Positions 1 through 8,525 of a DNA stretch of 28,394 bases are shown one piece after another. The notes beneath the pieces are model-generated. The model was not told where the DNA came from. It worked only from the letters and a program-made list of their open reading frames with translations, and searched no databases. The stretch is from an uncultured Alphaproteobacteria bacterium (lineage in GTDB: Bacteria > Pseudomonadota > Alphaproteobacteria > RF32 > CAG-239): contig CAKQUG010000011.1 of NCBI GenBank assembly GCA_934277545.1, positions 1 to 28,394 on the forward strand. The letters are read 5' to 3'. Position 1 is the stretch's first letter, and every line of letters begins with the position of its first letter. Position numbers and translations under genes: made by a program.

Positions 1-1
1 A

Positions 2-154
2 AACGAAGGATTGAATATTTCATATATAGAAGAAACAGCTTATCGCCAGAAATTCATCAACCTTGAGAAATTTTTGAATATTATCAACAAGTTACCTAAG
101 GAACAACAAAGAATAACTGAAAGAGTTTATAGGGAGTTTAATAAAAATGTCTGA
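2..154 (+). CDS. C-terminal fragment, probable glucose-1-phosphate thymidylyltransferase (RmlA-type)
   Basis: An open frame enters from the left window edge and stops at 152-154, giving 50 residues. The stretch GLNISYIEETAYRQKFI resembles the C-terminal G-L-x-I-x-x-x-EE-x-AYR-x-x-FI signature of RmlA/RfbA enzymes, which make dTDP-glucose from glucose-1-phosphate and dTTP. The stop overlaps the start of rfbB by 8 bp, and rmlA next to rfbB is a common order, so context agrees. The tail after the signature is longer and more charged than I would expect for RmlA. The catalytic N-terminus lies outside the window, so the call rests on a short motif and on the neighbour. A different sugar-nucleotide enzyme is possible. 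Confidence 0.55.
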   Translation, partial: NEGLNISYIEETAYRQKFINLEKFLNIINKLPKEQQRITERVYREFNKNV

Positions 155-1154
155 AACAATTTTAATCACGGGCGGCGCCGGTTTTATCGGCTCTAATTTT
201 GTGCCGTATTTTTGTGCAAAATATCCGCAATATCACATTATTAACCTGGACAAGCTGACCTACGCCGGCAACTTGGATAACCTAAAAGAATGTGAGGCTA
301 TGCCAAACTATAAGTTTGTGCAAGGCGATATATGCGACCGAGCTTTGATTGAAAAACTGTTTACCGAAAATGACATTCGCGGCGTCATTCACTTTGCCGC
401 CGAAAGCCACGTTGACAACTCAATCAAAAATCCGGGAGCTTTTATCAAAACCAACATTGAAGGCACTTTCACTTTGGTTGATGTTGCTTTCCGCCATTGG
501 ATGGAAGGTCCGAACAAGATTAAAGCCGGTTATGAAAACTGCCGTTTCCACCATATTTCCACCGATGAAGTTTACGGCGCGCTGGGTGCGGACGGTTTCT
601 TTACAGAAAAAACACCGTATGCGCCAAACTCTCCGTATTCCGCCAGCAAAGCAAGTTCCGACTTTATTGTGCGCGCCTATCACCACACTTTTGGTATGAA
701 CGTTACAACTTCCAACTGCTCCAACAATTACGGGCCGAAACAACATCACGAAAAACTGATTCCGCATATTATTGAAAAGGCGTTGGCGGAAGAACCGCTG
801 CCGATTTACGGCAAAGGCTTGAATGTGCGTGATTGGCTGTATGTTTTAGACCACTGCAAAGCGATTGATTTGATTTTCCATAAAGGCAAGGCCGGCGAAA
901 CTTATAACATCGGCGGACACAACGAGCGCAACAATATCACGATTGTAAAAACAATCTGTGAGATTTTGGACAGAGAGCGTCCGAGAGCCAACGGCAAAAA
1001 ATATGCTGATTTAATTACTTATGTGCAAGACCGCGCCGGACATGACTTTCGCTATGCGATTGACGCAGCAAAACTTGAAACCGAGTTGGGCTGGAAAGCC
1101 GATGAAACTTTTGACACCGGCATTGTTAAAACTGTTGAATGGTATTTGAAATGA
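147..1154 (+). CDS. rfbB: dTDP-glucose 4,6-dehydratase
   Basis: This 335-residue short-chain dehydrogenase/reductase converts dTDP-glucose to dTDP-4-keto-6-deoxyglucose with bound NAD+ in the cytoplasm. The Rossmann motif GGAGFIG is at residues 9-15. The family STDEVYG motif with catalytic D140/E141 follows, and the active-site YSASK (Y164, K168) is intact. Length is normal for RfbB/RmlB. The start is the ATG inside the end of the preceding frame, so translation is probably coupled. The stop TGA overlaps the ketoisomerase start as ATGA. The product feeds the ketoisomerase directly downstream and then the aminotransferase at 6387. Confidence in family and function is high. Confidence 0.96.
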   Translation: MSETILITGGAGFIGSNFVPYFCAKYPQYHIINLDKLTYAGNLDNLKECEAMPNYKFVQGDICDRALIEKLFTENDIRGVIHFAAESHVDNSIKNPGAFIKTNIEGTFTLVDVAFRHWMEGPNKIKAGYENCRFHHISTDEVYGALGADGFFTEKTPYAPNSPYSASKASSDFIVRAYHHTFGMNVTTSNCSNNYGPKQHHEKLIPHIIEKALAEEPLPIYGKGLNVRDWLYVLDHCKAIDLIFHKGKAGETYNIGGHNERNNITIVKTICEILDRERPRANGKKYADLITYVQDRAGHDFRYAIDAAKLETELGWKADETFDTGIVKTVEWYLK

Positions 1155-1549
1155 TGTATGACTTGCTGAAATTTAACGTTCACGGCGATTACAACGGTCA
1201 GCTGGTGTCGCTGGAAGAAAACGGCAATATTCCGTTTACCATTAAACGGGTTTATTATATATGGGGCAACGCGCAAAATATTATACGCGGCAAACACGCG
1301 CATAAAAAACTGGAACAAGTTATTGTCTGCGTTTCCGGTTGCTGCGATTTTATTTTGGACAATGGCGCAACTCGTGAAACCGTACATTTGAACAGTCCGG
1401 CACAAGGGCTGTATATAAAACACAATATATGGCGAGAATTTACCAACTTTTCCAAAGACTGCGTGGTTATGGTTTTGGCTTCGGAACACTATGACGAAGC
1501 AGACTATATCCGCGATTATAACGACTTTTTAAAGGAGACTGCAAAGTGA
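1151..1549 (+). CDS. dTDP-4-keto-6-deoxyhexose 3,4-ketoisomerase (FdtA/QdtA cupin family)
   Basis: A small cupin enzyme of 132 residues that moves the keto group of dTDP-4-keto-6-deoxyglucose from C4 to C3, preparing C3 for amination. The signature RGKHAHKKLEQV (residues 46-57) carries the paired active-site histidines H49 and H51. The C-terminal YDEADYIRDYNDFL is typical of the family. ATG codons lie at 1151 and 1154; 1151 overlaps the rfbB stop as ATGA. An upstream extension in the same frame to 1139 has no ribosome site. FdtA (galacto product, Fuc3N) and QdtA (gluco product, Qui3N) cannot be told apart from this sequence alone, so no symbol is given. Confidence 0.9.
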   Translation: MMYDLLKFNVHGDYNGQLVSLEENGNIPFTIKRVYYIWGNAQNIIRGKHAHKKLEQVIVCVSGCCDFILDNGATRETVHLNSPAQGLYIKHNIWREFTNFSKDCVVMVLASEHYDEADYIRDYNDFLKETAK

Positions 1550-3060
1550 TAAATATTCTGTTATTATCCGCAGGTACCAATGCTTGTTATCATATAGCCA
1601 GAGTCTTGAAAAATAAATTTCCGCTTGATTTCCGCATTATCGGAGCCGATATAAATGAGGAATATTTAATTCCTACTATTCCTTATTTAGATGCTTTTCA
1701 CAAAGTGCCATACACCAACAACCCGTTATATTACGGCAAAATTTTGGATATATTAAAAGAAGAAAAAATAGATTATATTTTGCCGAGTTTTGACGCCGAC
1801 CAAAAAATATTTTTTCCTGAAAATAAAGATTTAATTGATTTGGGTGTTACTTCATTCGGTACAAATCTTGAAACTTTAGAATTTTATTCCGACAAAAATA
1901 AAATGTATGATTTTTTGCAAAGCAAAAATTTACCTTTACCTAAAAGATACAGCTTGTCAGAAATAAATAAAGACCATATCTACTTCATAAAGCCTGTTAA
2001 CGGTGTCGGTTCGGTCGGAGCTCGTCAGCTAAAAGGCTCTGAAATCATCAATCTTTCGGATATTAACAATTATATTATTCAAGAAATTTGTTCCGAACCG
2101 GAATATACATTGGAATGTTTCAGTTATGCCGATTGTTTTTCAGCTGTTTGCCGCGAAAGATTGGCCACCAAGGCCGGAGTTTGCGTTAAAACTAAAATAT
2201 ATAAAAATACAGAACTGGAAAATATCGGCAAGCAATTTGCTAAAAATGTAAAAACTCCATATATCTTCAATTTACAATTTATGAAAAATTCGCAAAATGA
2301 ATATGTTATTACAGATGTAAACCTTCGCACCGCCGGCGGTATGAGTCTGTCTTATGCGGCAGGTTGGGATGAAGTATCGGCATTGGCTAAAATAATGTCA
2401 GGCGCCTCAAAAGATGAAATATTTTCATCTTTGCCTGAAAATATTGCGGAACAATATGTTGTGCGCGCATATACCGACATTGTAACCAAAACCACGCAAC
2501 AAGTAATTGCCTTTGATTTAGACGGAACATTGCTGGACAGCCGCAAAAGACATCAAACAGTTATGAATTTTGTTTTAGATAAATTAGGCATAGCTTTAGA
2601 CTCTTCCGACCTGATAGAATTTAAGCGTGGCGGAAAAAACAATATTGATTTTCTGACTGCCAAAGGAATTGATAAAGAGATTGCTCAAAATATCCAACAA
2701 GAATGGATAAAACATATAGAAGACGAAGAATTTTTGGCGTCAGATATTTTATATCCCGAAACTTTAGAAATCTTACAAAAATACATCGGCTATGACCGTA
2801 TTTTGATAACAGCCCGAAACAACAAAAAAAATGCCTTAAAACAGATACAAAAACTTGGTTTATCTCAATATTTTAAAGAAATATTTGTGGTTCCGAGCAA
2901 TAAAGAAACCAGCATTAAAAAAGCCGATATTTTGCGCCAAAATCATGCAAAATTATTTATAGGCGACACAAAATCCGATTATTTAGCCGCCTTAAACGCC
3001 GGCATAGAATTTAAACATTTTAATAAAGGTTTTCACAACAAGGAGTATGTAAATGGCTAA
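1546..3060 (+). CDS. ATP-grasp domain / HAD-family phosphatase fusion protein
   Basis: This 504-residue protein has two modules. Residues 1-315 look like an ATP-grasp ligase of the carbamoyl-phosphate-synthase-like type: FIKPVNGVGSVG (147-158, K149 for ATP), E190 in LECFSY, and ITDVNLR (255-261, N259 for metal). Residues 319-500 are a HAD hydrolase: FDLDGTLLDS with nucleophile D324 and acid D326, T422 in LITAR, lysine near K458, and IGDTKSDY with D474/D478. Both sites look complete. The start is GTG at 1546, overlapping the previous TGA as GTGA, with AAGGAG 10 bp before it. The stop overlaps the next gene by 8 bp. A ligase that activates a carboxylate, paired with a phosphatase, would suit glycan decoration, but the substrate is unknown. 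Composition is AT-richer than rfbB. Confidence 0.8.
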   Translation: MINILLLSAGTNACYHIARVLKNKFPLDFRIIGADINEEYLIPTIPYLDAFHKVPYTNNPLYYGKILDILKEEKIDYILPSFDADQKIFFPENKDLIDLGVTSFGTNLETLEFYSDKNKMYDFLQSKNLPLPKRYSLSEINKDHIYFIKPVNGVGSVGARQLKGSEIINLSDINNYIIQEICSEPEYTLECFSYADCFSAVCRERLATKAGVCVKTKIYKNTELENIGKQFAKNVKTPYIFNLQFMKNSQNEYVITDVNLRTAGGMSLSYAAGWDEVSALAKIMSGASKDEIFSSLPENIAEQYVVRAYTDIVTKTTQQVIAFDLDGTLLDSRKRHQTVMNFVLDKLGIALDSSDLIEFKRGGKNNIDFLTAKGIDKEIAQNIQQEWIKHIEDEEFLASDILYPETLEILQKYIGYDRILITARNNKKNALKQIQKLGLSQYFKEIFVVPSNKETSIKKADILRQNHAKLFIGDTKSDYLAALNAGIEFKHFNKGFHNKEYVNG

Positions 3061-4444
3061 AATACTAATATCTTACTTTTCTGATTATGGAGAAGCAATG
3101 TATGACGCTATTAGCGATATTTTATTGAAAAACGGAAATGACGTGTTTCGTTTTAATATTAACAACCCGGCGGTATCCATAACCAAATGGGGTGGAGACT
3201 GCTCAATCAGCGATAAATCTGTAATTAAACAAATTACGGATTTTGCCCCTGAAATAGTGTTAAATTTCAATCACTCACTTCCACATGACTTGTATAATGT
3301 GTTTAACGACACCTGTAAAATTTGCATTATTGACGCCGACAATCCGGAAACATTTTGGAACAAAGATTTACACTTAAAGAACAAGAAAAACTACATTTAT
3401 TTAGGTTTACAATCTTATTCCAAGACAATGTATGAACAATATATTAACCAAAAGATTAACGGCAAATACTTATATTTTCCGCCGGCCACCGTTGTACAAA
3501 ATAAAAAATTGAAACAAGATAAAAATGTATCATTCATCGGCTCTAATTTTTATCCGTTACAGATACCTTACGATGAAAAATTTTACACAAACGAAGCCTT
3601 GAAATTATATAATGCCTTTAAAGAAAATTACTACTTAACATTTAAAGAAGCTAAAAAAATATATTCAAAATGTTCCGAAAACCTTTTTGAACTTATACGA
3701 GCTTTTTATGTCGGACAGGACAGATTAAAATACATGCAGCAATTAGAAGATTTAGGCTTTACATTTTATGGTGTTCGTTGGTGGAATCATATAGCTTACT
3801 ATGACTTTGAATTGGCAAAATGTTTTGATGCAACACCCAAAGTTTCCATTGAAGACAATCAGTGGGTATATAACACTTCTAAAATTTCCGTAAACATTTC
3901 GCACCCGCAAGCAAAAAGCTCTTTTTCATGGAGAGTAATGGATATTATGGCCTCCGGTGCTTGTCTGTTGATGGAAGATAAGCCGGATTGGAAAGACTTG
4001 TTTGCCAAATATTTATCAAAAGATGTTTTGGATACAATTATCTATAAAGACCGATTTGACATGCGTCAAAAAGCAATAAAATTACTTTCTGACGAAGATT
4101 TACGCCTGAAATGCGTAAAAGAACTTAACAACGCCATTGAACAAAACGGACGCTGGGAAGTGCGTTTTAAAGACTTGGAAAAATTTTTAGGAATAAAATT
4201 GTTAAATTTGCCGACAACCGGAAAATATATTGTTATCTCAAGAGACGAAAAACCTGTCAAAGTTGAAGATTCTCTACCTAAACAGCACAAAAATATATTT
4301 CAAAAATTAAAAATGAAAAAACGTTATAAGCTGTTTGTTTATTCTCTGCTCTTAGCTCTATGCCAAATTCCGCTTTTAGACATAGGCATTCGCCACAAAC
4401 ACCGCGACAAACTTCTTCAAAAAATCAACAAGCACTGGAGATAA
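3053..4444 (+). CDS. CgeB-like glycosyltransferase (GT-B, Glyco_trans_1_2 C-terminus)
   Basis: A 463-residue protein likely to transfer a sugar from a nucleotide donor during polysaccharide assembly. The clearest signal is SFSWRVMDIMASGACLL (290-306), which matches the C-terminal donor-binding segment of CgeB-like transferases. VSFIGSNF (159-166) resembles the start of the second Rossmann domain. No signal peptide is seen. One hydrophobic stretch near residues 430-445, between basic clusters, may bind membrane. The ATG follows AAGGAG at good spacing and sits 8 bp inside the previous gene, which indicates translational coupling. Donor and acceptor cannot be read from the sequence. Confidence 0.72.
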   Translation: MAKILISYFSDYGEAMYDAISDILLKNGNDVFRFNINNPAVSITKWGGDCSISDKSVIKQITDFAPEIVLNFNHSLPHDLYNVFNDTCKICIIDADNPETFWNKDLHLKNKKNYIYLGLQSYSKTMYEQYINQKINGKYLYFPPATVVQNKKLKQDKNVSFIGSNFYPLQIPYDEKFYTNEALKLYNAFKENYYLTFKEAKKIYSKCSENLFELIRAFYVGQDRLKYMQQLEDLGFTFYGVRWWNHIAYYDFELAKCFDATPKVSIEDNQWVYNTSKISVNISHPQAKSSFSWRVMDIMASGACLLMEDKPDWKDLFAKYLSKDVLDTIIYKDRFDMRQKAIKLLSDEDLRLKCVKELNNAIEQNGRWEVRFKDLEKFLGIKLLNLPTTGKYIVISRDEKPVKVEDSLPKQHKNIFQKLKMKKRYKLFVYSLLLALCQIPLLDIGIRHKHRDKLLQKINKHWR

Positions 4445-4446
4445 TT

Positions 4447-6390
4447 ATGGAAAAATATGATTTAATATTTTCATTAGGAGGTTCTTGTGCCACGGCAAAA
4501 CAATTAAAAATGAACGGATTAAGAAACGCGTCTTATCCGTTTGATTGGTTATTTTGCCTAAACGACAGACATTTAAAATATTTAATCAATGCGTTCCAAA
4601 CTGACTTTCACGATTGGCTTTTATATGAAAATCTTCGAGAGCTTACCGCAGAAGAACGAGGTGATTCAAAGTGTTTTCAATATTGTGATGAGGCCAGCGG
4701 CTATAATTTTATTCACGATTTTCATAAACCCAAAGAAGATATTACCGAATATACAGAGGTTAAAGACAAATATAAAAGAAGAATAAATCGGCTTTTAGAA
4801 AAAATATCAAAATCAAAAAACATCTTAATTATCTTTGATGCAAGGTACGATGTTGATATTTCTTTGCTGAAAGAACTGAAAAAAGTGATTGAGAATAAAT
4901 ATAAAAGAACTCACGTTAAATTTATATTGCTTCAATTCTGCGCCAAAGAAAGTAAATGCGTAACAAAAAAATGGATAACAATCTATTATATTCCGAGAAA
5001 TCACACCGTATTAGATTATAATTCAACTCCTGATGAGTGGAAATTTGTTTCTAATTTAAAACTAAATAATTCCGACGTTCTTAAAACAGGAATTTTTACA
5101 AAATTGCTTGTCCGCATAATTACCGGTTTTATCCCGATAAAAAAATACAGAAAAAAATTAAGAGACCGCTTTGAAAAAAAACAAAGCGAGCCGTCTGAAA
5201 TACAAACCACATCGCTTGAAGAACAATGTATAACAACTGAAATGCAAAATTCAGCTGAAAACGTTTGCGCGGAATCAAACGTTATGACATTGGAAAAATA
5301 CAAAGAAAATATTGCCGGTATATTGTTTAATTATAATGACTTAAAAATTGTTCACGCCTATGCAAGATTTTATAATTTCGGCGACAATGCTTTGGCTTTC
5401 GGCGTTAAAAACATATTTTTAAAATATTTCAACAATAACATTCGTTTTATAAACGAAGATGTGCACACCACTGTTTTTAATAAAGAAAAACTGAAAGAAA
5501 TAAATAAAAAAGCCGATATTCTGCTAGTCGGAGGCGGCGGTTTAATCCATACCTATGACAGTGAATTTTGGCTGTTTAATATGCCTGACACAGATATAAA
5601 CACACTGACAAAGCCTCTAATCTTATATGGTCTTGGATACAATAATTTTTGCAATATACCATTAAATGAAAAAGCCATTGAAAACATAAGAAACATCCAA
5701 AACAAAGCAGTGTCCTTCTCTGTCAGAAATGACGGCAGCGCCGAAAGACTGGCGGAATATGACTTAAATTTTGACGAAGTTCCCGACCCTGGATTTTTTG
5801 TTGACGCCAACCATCCCAAACCAAACATTAAAGGCAAATATGTAATGCTGCAAATAGCTTATGATTCGGCCAATTTACGAAATGTAGACAATGACAACTT
5901 TTTCAATAATATGACCGAACTTTGTCGCTATCTGCTTGACAAAGGATATTCTGTAGTTCTTTCGCCGCATTGCTACCCGGATATAGACATAAGCAACAAA
6001 ATTGTTGAAACAGTTAATAATAAAAAGTGCTTTTCTTGGAATTGGCATGAAATTATGCGCGAAGACAATGTCTCTGTCGGGTTGGGATATTATAAATATG
6101 CCGATTTTGTTATTGCTATGCGCGGACACGCTCAAATTTGTCCGATTGGCATGAATGTCCCTGTTATATCTGTCATCAATCATCCGAAACATCTCGGATT
6201 ATTACAGAAAAATAATCTCGAGACATACGTCTTCACTGATGAAGATTTTAGTCGTAAAATAAAAGAAAAAATATCTTATGTTATTGATAACAAAGAAAAA
6301 ATAAAAGATAAATACGCTGAATTGATGACTGATTTCAACAGCAAAACTCAAAATTACTTAAATGAACTAAAATTAAAGGTGTTAAAATGA
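4447..6390 (+). CDS. DUF1796 (putative papain-like) / polysaccharide pyruvyltransferase-like fusion
   Basis: I place the start at ATG 4447, 6 bp after GGAG and 2 bp after the previous stop, giving 647 residues; an open extension to 4360 lies inside the previous gene. Residues 1-205 match the DUF1796 pattern: IFSLGGSCATAKQLK with C14, YPFDWLF (30-36), and FIHDFH with H90/H93. Those are candidate catalytic residues, by analogy only. A charged linker (about 230-285) leads to a pyruvyltransferase-like domain: HAYARFYNFGDNAL (303-316), ADILLVGGGGLIH (356-368), FSVRNDGSAERL (424-435) and the MRGHAQICPIGMNVPVISV segment (558-576). The second domain would add ketal pyruvate or a related group to sugars. 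DUF1796 has no established reaction. The stop overlaps the next gene as ATGA. Confidence 0.75.
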   Translation: MEKYDLIFSLGGSCATAKQLKMNGLRNASYPFDWLFCLNDRHLKYLINAFQTDFHDWLLYENLRELTAEERGDSKCFQYCDEASGYNFIHDFHKPKEDITEYTEVKDKYKRRINRLLEKISKSKNILIIFDARYDVDISLLKELKKVIENKYKRTHVKFILLQFCAKESKCVTKKWITIYYIPRNHTVLDYNSTPDEWKFVSNLKLNNSDVLKTGIFTKLLVRIITGFIPIKKYRKKLRDRFEKKQSEPSEIQTTSLEEQCITTEMQNSAENVCAESNVMTLEKYKENIAGILFNYNDLKIVHAYARFYNFGDNALAFGVKNIFLKYFNNNIRFINEDVHTTVFNKEKLKEINKKADILLVGGGGLIHTYDSEFWLFNMPDTDINTLTKPLILYGLGYNNFCNIPLNEKAIENIRNIQNKAVSFSVRNDGSAERLAEYDLNFDEVPDPGFFVDANHPKPNIKGKYVMLQIAYDSANLRNVDNDNFFNNMTELCRYLLDKGYSVVLSPHCYPDIDISNKIVETVNNKKCFSWNWHEIMREDNVSVGLGYYKYADFVIAMRGHAQICPIGMNVPVISVINHPKHLGLLQKNNLETYVFTDEDFSRKIKEKISYVIDNKEKIKDKYAELMTDFNSKTQNYLNELKLKVLK

Positions 6391-7472
6391 TTAAATTTTT
6401 AGATTTGGAAAAAATTAACAACCGTTTCAGAAAAGAAATTGATGAACGGATTAAAAATATTTTAGATAAAGGCTGGTATTTGCAAGGCGAAGAAAATGAC
6501 AAATTTTCTAAACATTTTGCCGAATATTGCGGCGTAAAATATGTATTGGGCGTTGCTAACGGGTTGGACGCACTGCGTTTGATTATCAAGGCTTCAGGCT
6601 TTGGCGAAGGCGATGAAATTATCGTGCCGGCAAATACCTATATCGCCACAATCTTGGCCATTTCAGACAACGGTTGCACACCGGTTTTGGTTGAGCCGAA
6701 TATAAACACTTATAACATAGACCCTGACAAAATTGAAGCAGCCATAACCCCAAGAACAAAGGCCATTATGGTTGTTCATTTATACGGACAAGCCGTGCAA
6801 ATGCAAAAAGTTTGGGATTTGGCTAAAAAATATAATCTCAAAGTATTTGAAGATTGCGCACAAGCTCATGGCGCTATATATCAAAACAAACGCGTCGGCA
6901 GTTTATCCGATGCCGGAGCCTTTTCTTTTTATCCGGGAAAAAATCTCGGTGCGTTGGGCGACGCCGGTGCTATTGCCACCAATAACGAAGATTTGTATTT
7001 AAGAGCCAAAGCGCTGGCTAACTATGGTTCAGACAGAAAATATCATCATATTTATAAAGGCTTAAACTCTCGTCTTGATGAAATTCAGGCCGCCGTACTT
7101 GATGTAAAACTACCGCATTTAGATAAAGATAATGCCCGCCGCCGTGAGATTGCCGCATATTATCGCAGCCACATAACAAATCCGAAAATCATTTTGCCGC
7201 AAACCTACGATGAAAAAGCCGCAGTTTGGCACGTTTTTGTGGTTCGCACCAAAGAACGCGATGCCTTCCAGCAATATCTGAGCGACAATGGCGTGCAAAC
7301 GATTATCCACTACCCTTGCCCGCCGCACAAGCAATTGGCCTATAAAGAGTGGAATAACCTGTCTTATCCGATTTCTGAGGAAATTCACAACACCATTATT
7401 TCTTTGCCGATTTCGCCGGTAATGACCGATGATGAAGTGGAAAAAGTTGTGGAAATTGTAAATGCTTGGTAA
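6387..7472 (+). CDS. PLP-dependent sugar aminotransferase (DegT/DnrJ/EryC1/StrS; FdtB/QdtB-type)
   Basis: A 361-residue aminotransferase that would place an amino group at C3 of the dTDP-3-keto-6-deoxyhexose made by the upstream ketoisomerase, with glutamate as the usual donor. Visible landmarks are ANGLDALRL (57-65), EDCAQAHGA (155-163, D156 contacts PLP) and the Schiff-base lysine K185 in SFYPGKNLGALGDAGA. Length and the MIKFLDL opening fit the FdtB/QdtB branch. The start overlaps the previous stop as ATGA with AAAGGTG before it. Product would be dTDP-3-amino-3,6-dideoxygalactose or -glucose. The N-acetyltransferase that often follows (FdtC/QdtC) is not in the window. Confidence 0.92.
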   Translation: MIKFLDLEKINNRFRKEIDERIKNILDKGWYLQGEENDKFSKHFAEYCGVKYVLGVANGLDALRLIIKASGFGEGDEIIVPANTYIATILAISDNGCTPVLVEPNINTYNIDPDKIEAAITPRTKAIMVVHLYGQAVQMQKVWDLAKKYNLKVFEDCAQAHGAIYQNKRVGSLSDAGAFSFYPGKNLGALGDAGAIATNNEDLYLRAKALANYGSDRKYHHIYKGLNSRLDEIQAAVLDVKLPHLDKDNARRREIAAYYRSHITNPKIILPQTYDEKAAVWHVFVVRTKERDAFQQYLSDNGVQTIIHYPCPPHKQLAYKEWNNLSYPISEEIHNTIISLPISPVMTDDEVEKVVEIVNAW

Positions 7473-8415
7473 TGATAATCCATTGGTTTCTGTGATTGTT
7501 CCTGCATATAATCATCAAAATTATGTGCAGGAAACACTTAAATCAATTATCAATCAAACTTATCAAAATATTGAGCTGATTGTTATTGACGACGGCTCAA
7601 AAGACGCGACTTGGCAAAAAATCTGCGAATTAAAAAACGTGTGTGAAAACCGATTTACCCGAGTTTATTTTGCCGCTAAAGAAAATGAAGGTACCTGCAA
7701 AACTTTTAATAAGCTGATTTCACTGACAAAAGGCGATTATATCTATATTATCGCTTCGGACGATGTTGCCAAACCGCAGGCGATTGAAAAATTGCTGCAA
7801 GCCATTGAACCTGTTGACGCGGTTTTGGCTGTCGGCAATAACGAGTTTATTGACGCAGCCGGAAAACGCATAGGCTGGGATAAAAAACAAAATTCCGTAC
7901 CGTTGACAAAGGCTAAATATAAAACTTTTGCCGAACAGCTGAAAATTTCCGCTAAAAAAGACAGCTTTGGAACATATCGGGAATTATTAAAAAGCAATCA
8001 TATTCCTAACGGCTATTTAATTAAGGCGGCTGCTTTACGAAAAATTCGTTTTACTCCCGAAGCCCCTTTGGAAGATTATTTTTTGAATTTGCAACTGGCA
8101 AAAATCGGCAAGTTTGTTTATGTTGATGAAATTTTATTTTCTTATCGTTGGCACGCCGCGAACACCATCAAGCAAACCGCCAAAATGCTGGCATTTCAAA
8201 TGCAAACTTTACGCTATGAAGAAAAATTGACCGCCGCTCTGCCGGATAAAAAATGGAATACTATTTTTAAAGAGGAAAAATATAAAACAAAAAATATCTT
8301 TTCACTTGGCAATTTTCTCAAATATTACAAAACAAAAGATTTGAGCAAAAAGCAAAAAATATTAGAAATTTTCGGTAAAAAAATTGTTCTGAAATCCAAA
8401 ACATTTCAATATTAA
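7462..8415 (+). CDS. Family 2 glycosyltransferase
   Basis: A 317-residue GT-A inverting glycosyltransferase. It opens with PLVSVIVPAYNHQNYV, has VIDDGS (D43/D44) for nucleotide binding, ASDDV (D100/D101) as the metal-binding DxD-like motif, and a late ED in PLEDYF that fits the catalytic base region. No membrane segment is seen, so it should work at the cytoplasmic face of the membrane on a lipid-linked acceptor. The ATG at 7462 overlaps the aminotransferase by 11 bp, and no other in-frame ATG is near. This is the last gene of the operon; a strong hairpin follows. The transferred sugar is unknown, though the amino-dideoxyhexose made by this operon is one candidate. Confidence 0.88.
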   Translation: MLGNDNPLVSVIVPAYNHQNYVQETLKSIINQTYQNIELIVIDDGSKDATWQKICELKNVCENRFTRVYFAAKENEGTCKTFNKLISLTKGDYIYIIASDDVAKPQAIEKLLQAIEPVDAVLAVGNNEFIDAAGKRIGWDKKQNSVPLTKAKYKTFAEQLKISAKKDSFGTYRELLKSNHIPNGYLIKAAALRKIRFTPEAPLEDYFLNLQLAKIGKFVYVDEILFSYRWHAANTIKQTAKMLAFQMQTLRYEEKLTAALPDKKWNTIFKEEKYKTKNIFSLGNFLKYYKTKDLSKKQKILEIFGKKIVLKSKTFQY

Positions 8416-8436
8416 GCCCCCCTGCCCGGCAAATAT

Positions 8437-8491
8437 AAAAAAACCTTCAAAACAAATTGCTTTTACACAATCTGTAATGAAGGTCTTTTTT
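8437..8491. terminator. Bidirectional hairpin terminator
   Basis: An inverted repeat with outer arms ACCTTCA / TGAAGGT, flanked by an A-run on the left and a T-run on the right, plus an inner stem ATTG/CAAT. It lies between the converging polysaccharide operon and the amidotransferase gene and would act on both strands. Confidence 0.8.
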
Positions 8492-8525
8492 AATTCACTG
8501 CATCAGGCTTTATTTGCCACGCAAT

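Noticed and set aside
1052..1489. Minus-strand 145-codon frame
   Set aside because: It is a shadow of rfbB and the ketoisomerase on the opposite strand.
4360..4446. Upstream extension of the DUF1796 fusion protein
   Set aside because: The extension lies inside the preceding gene, has no ribosome site and a low-complexity sequence. ATG 4447 has GGAG at 6 bp and begins at the domain edge.
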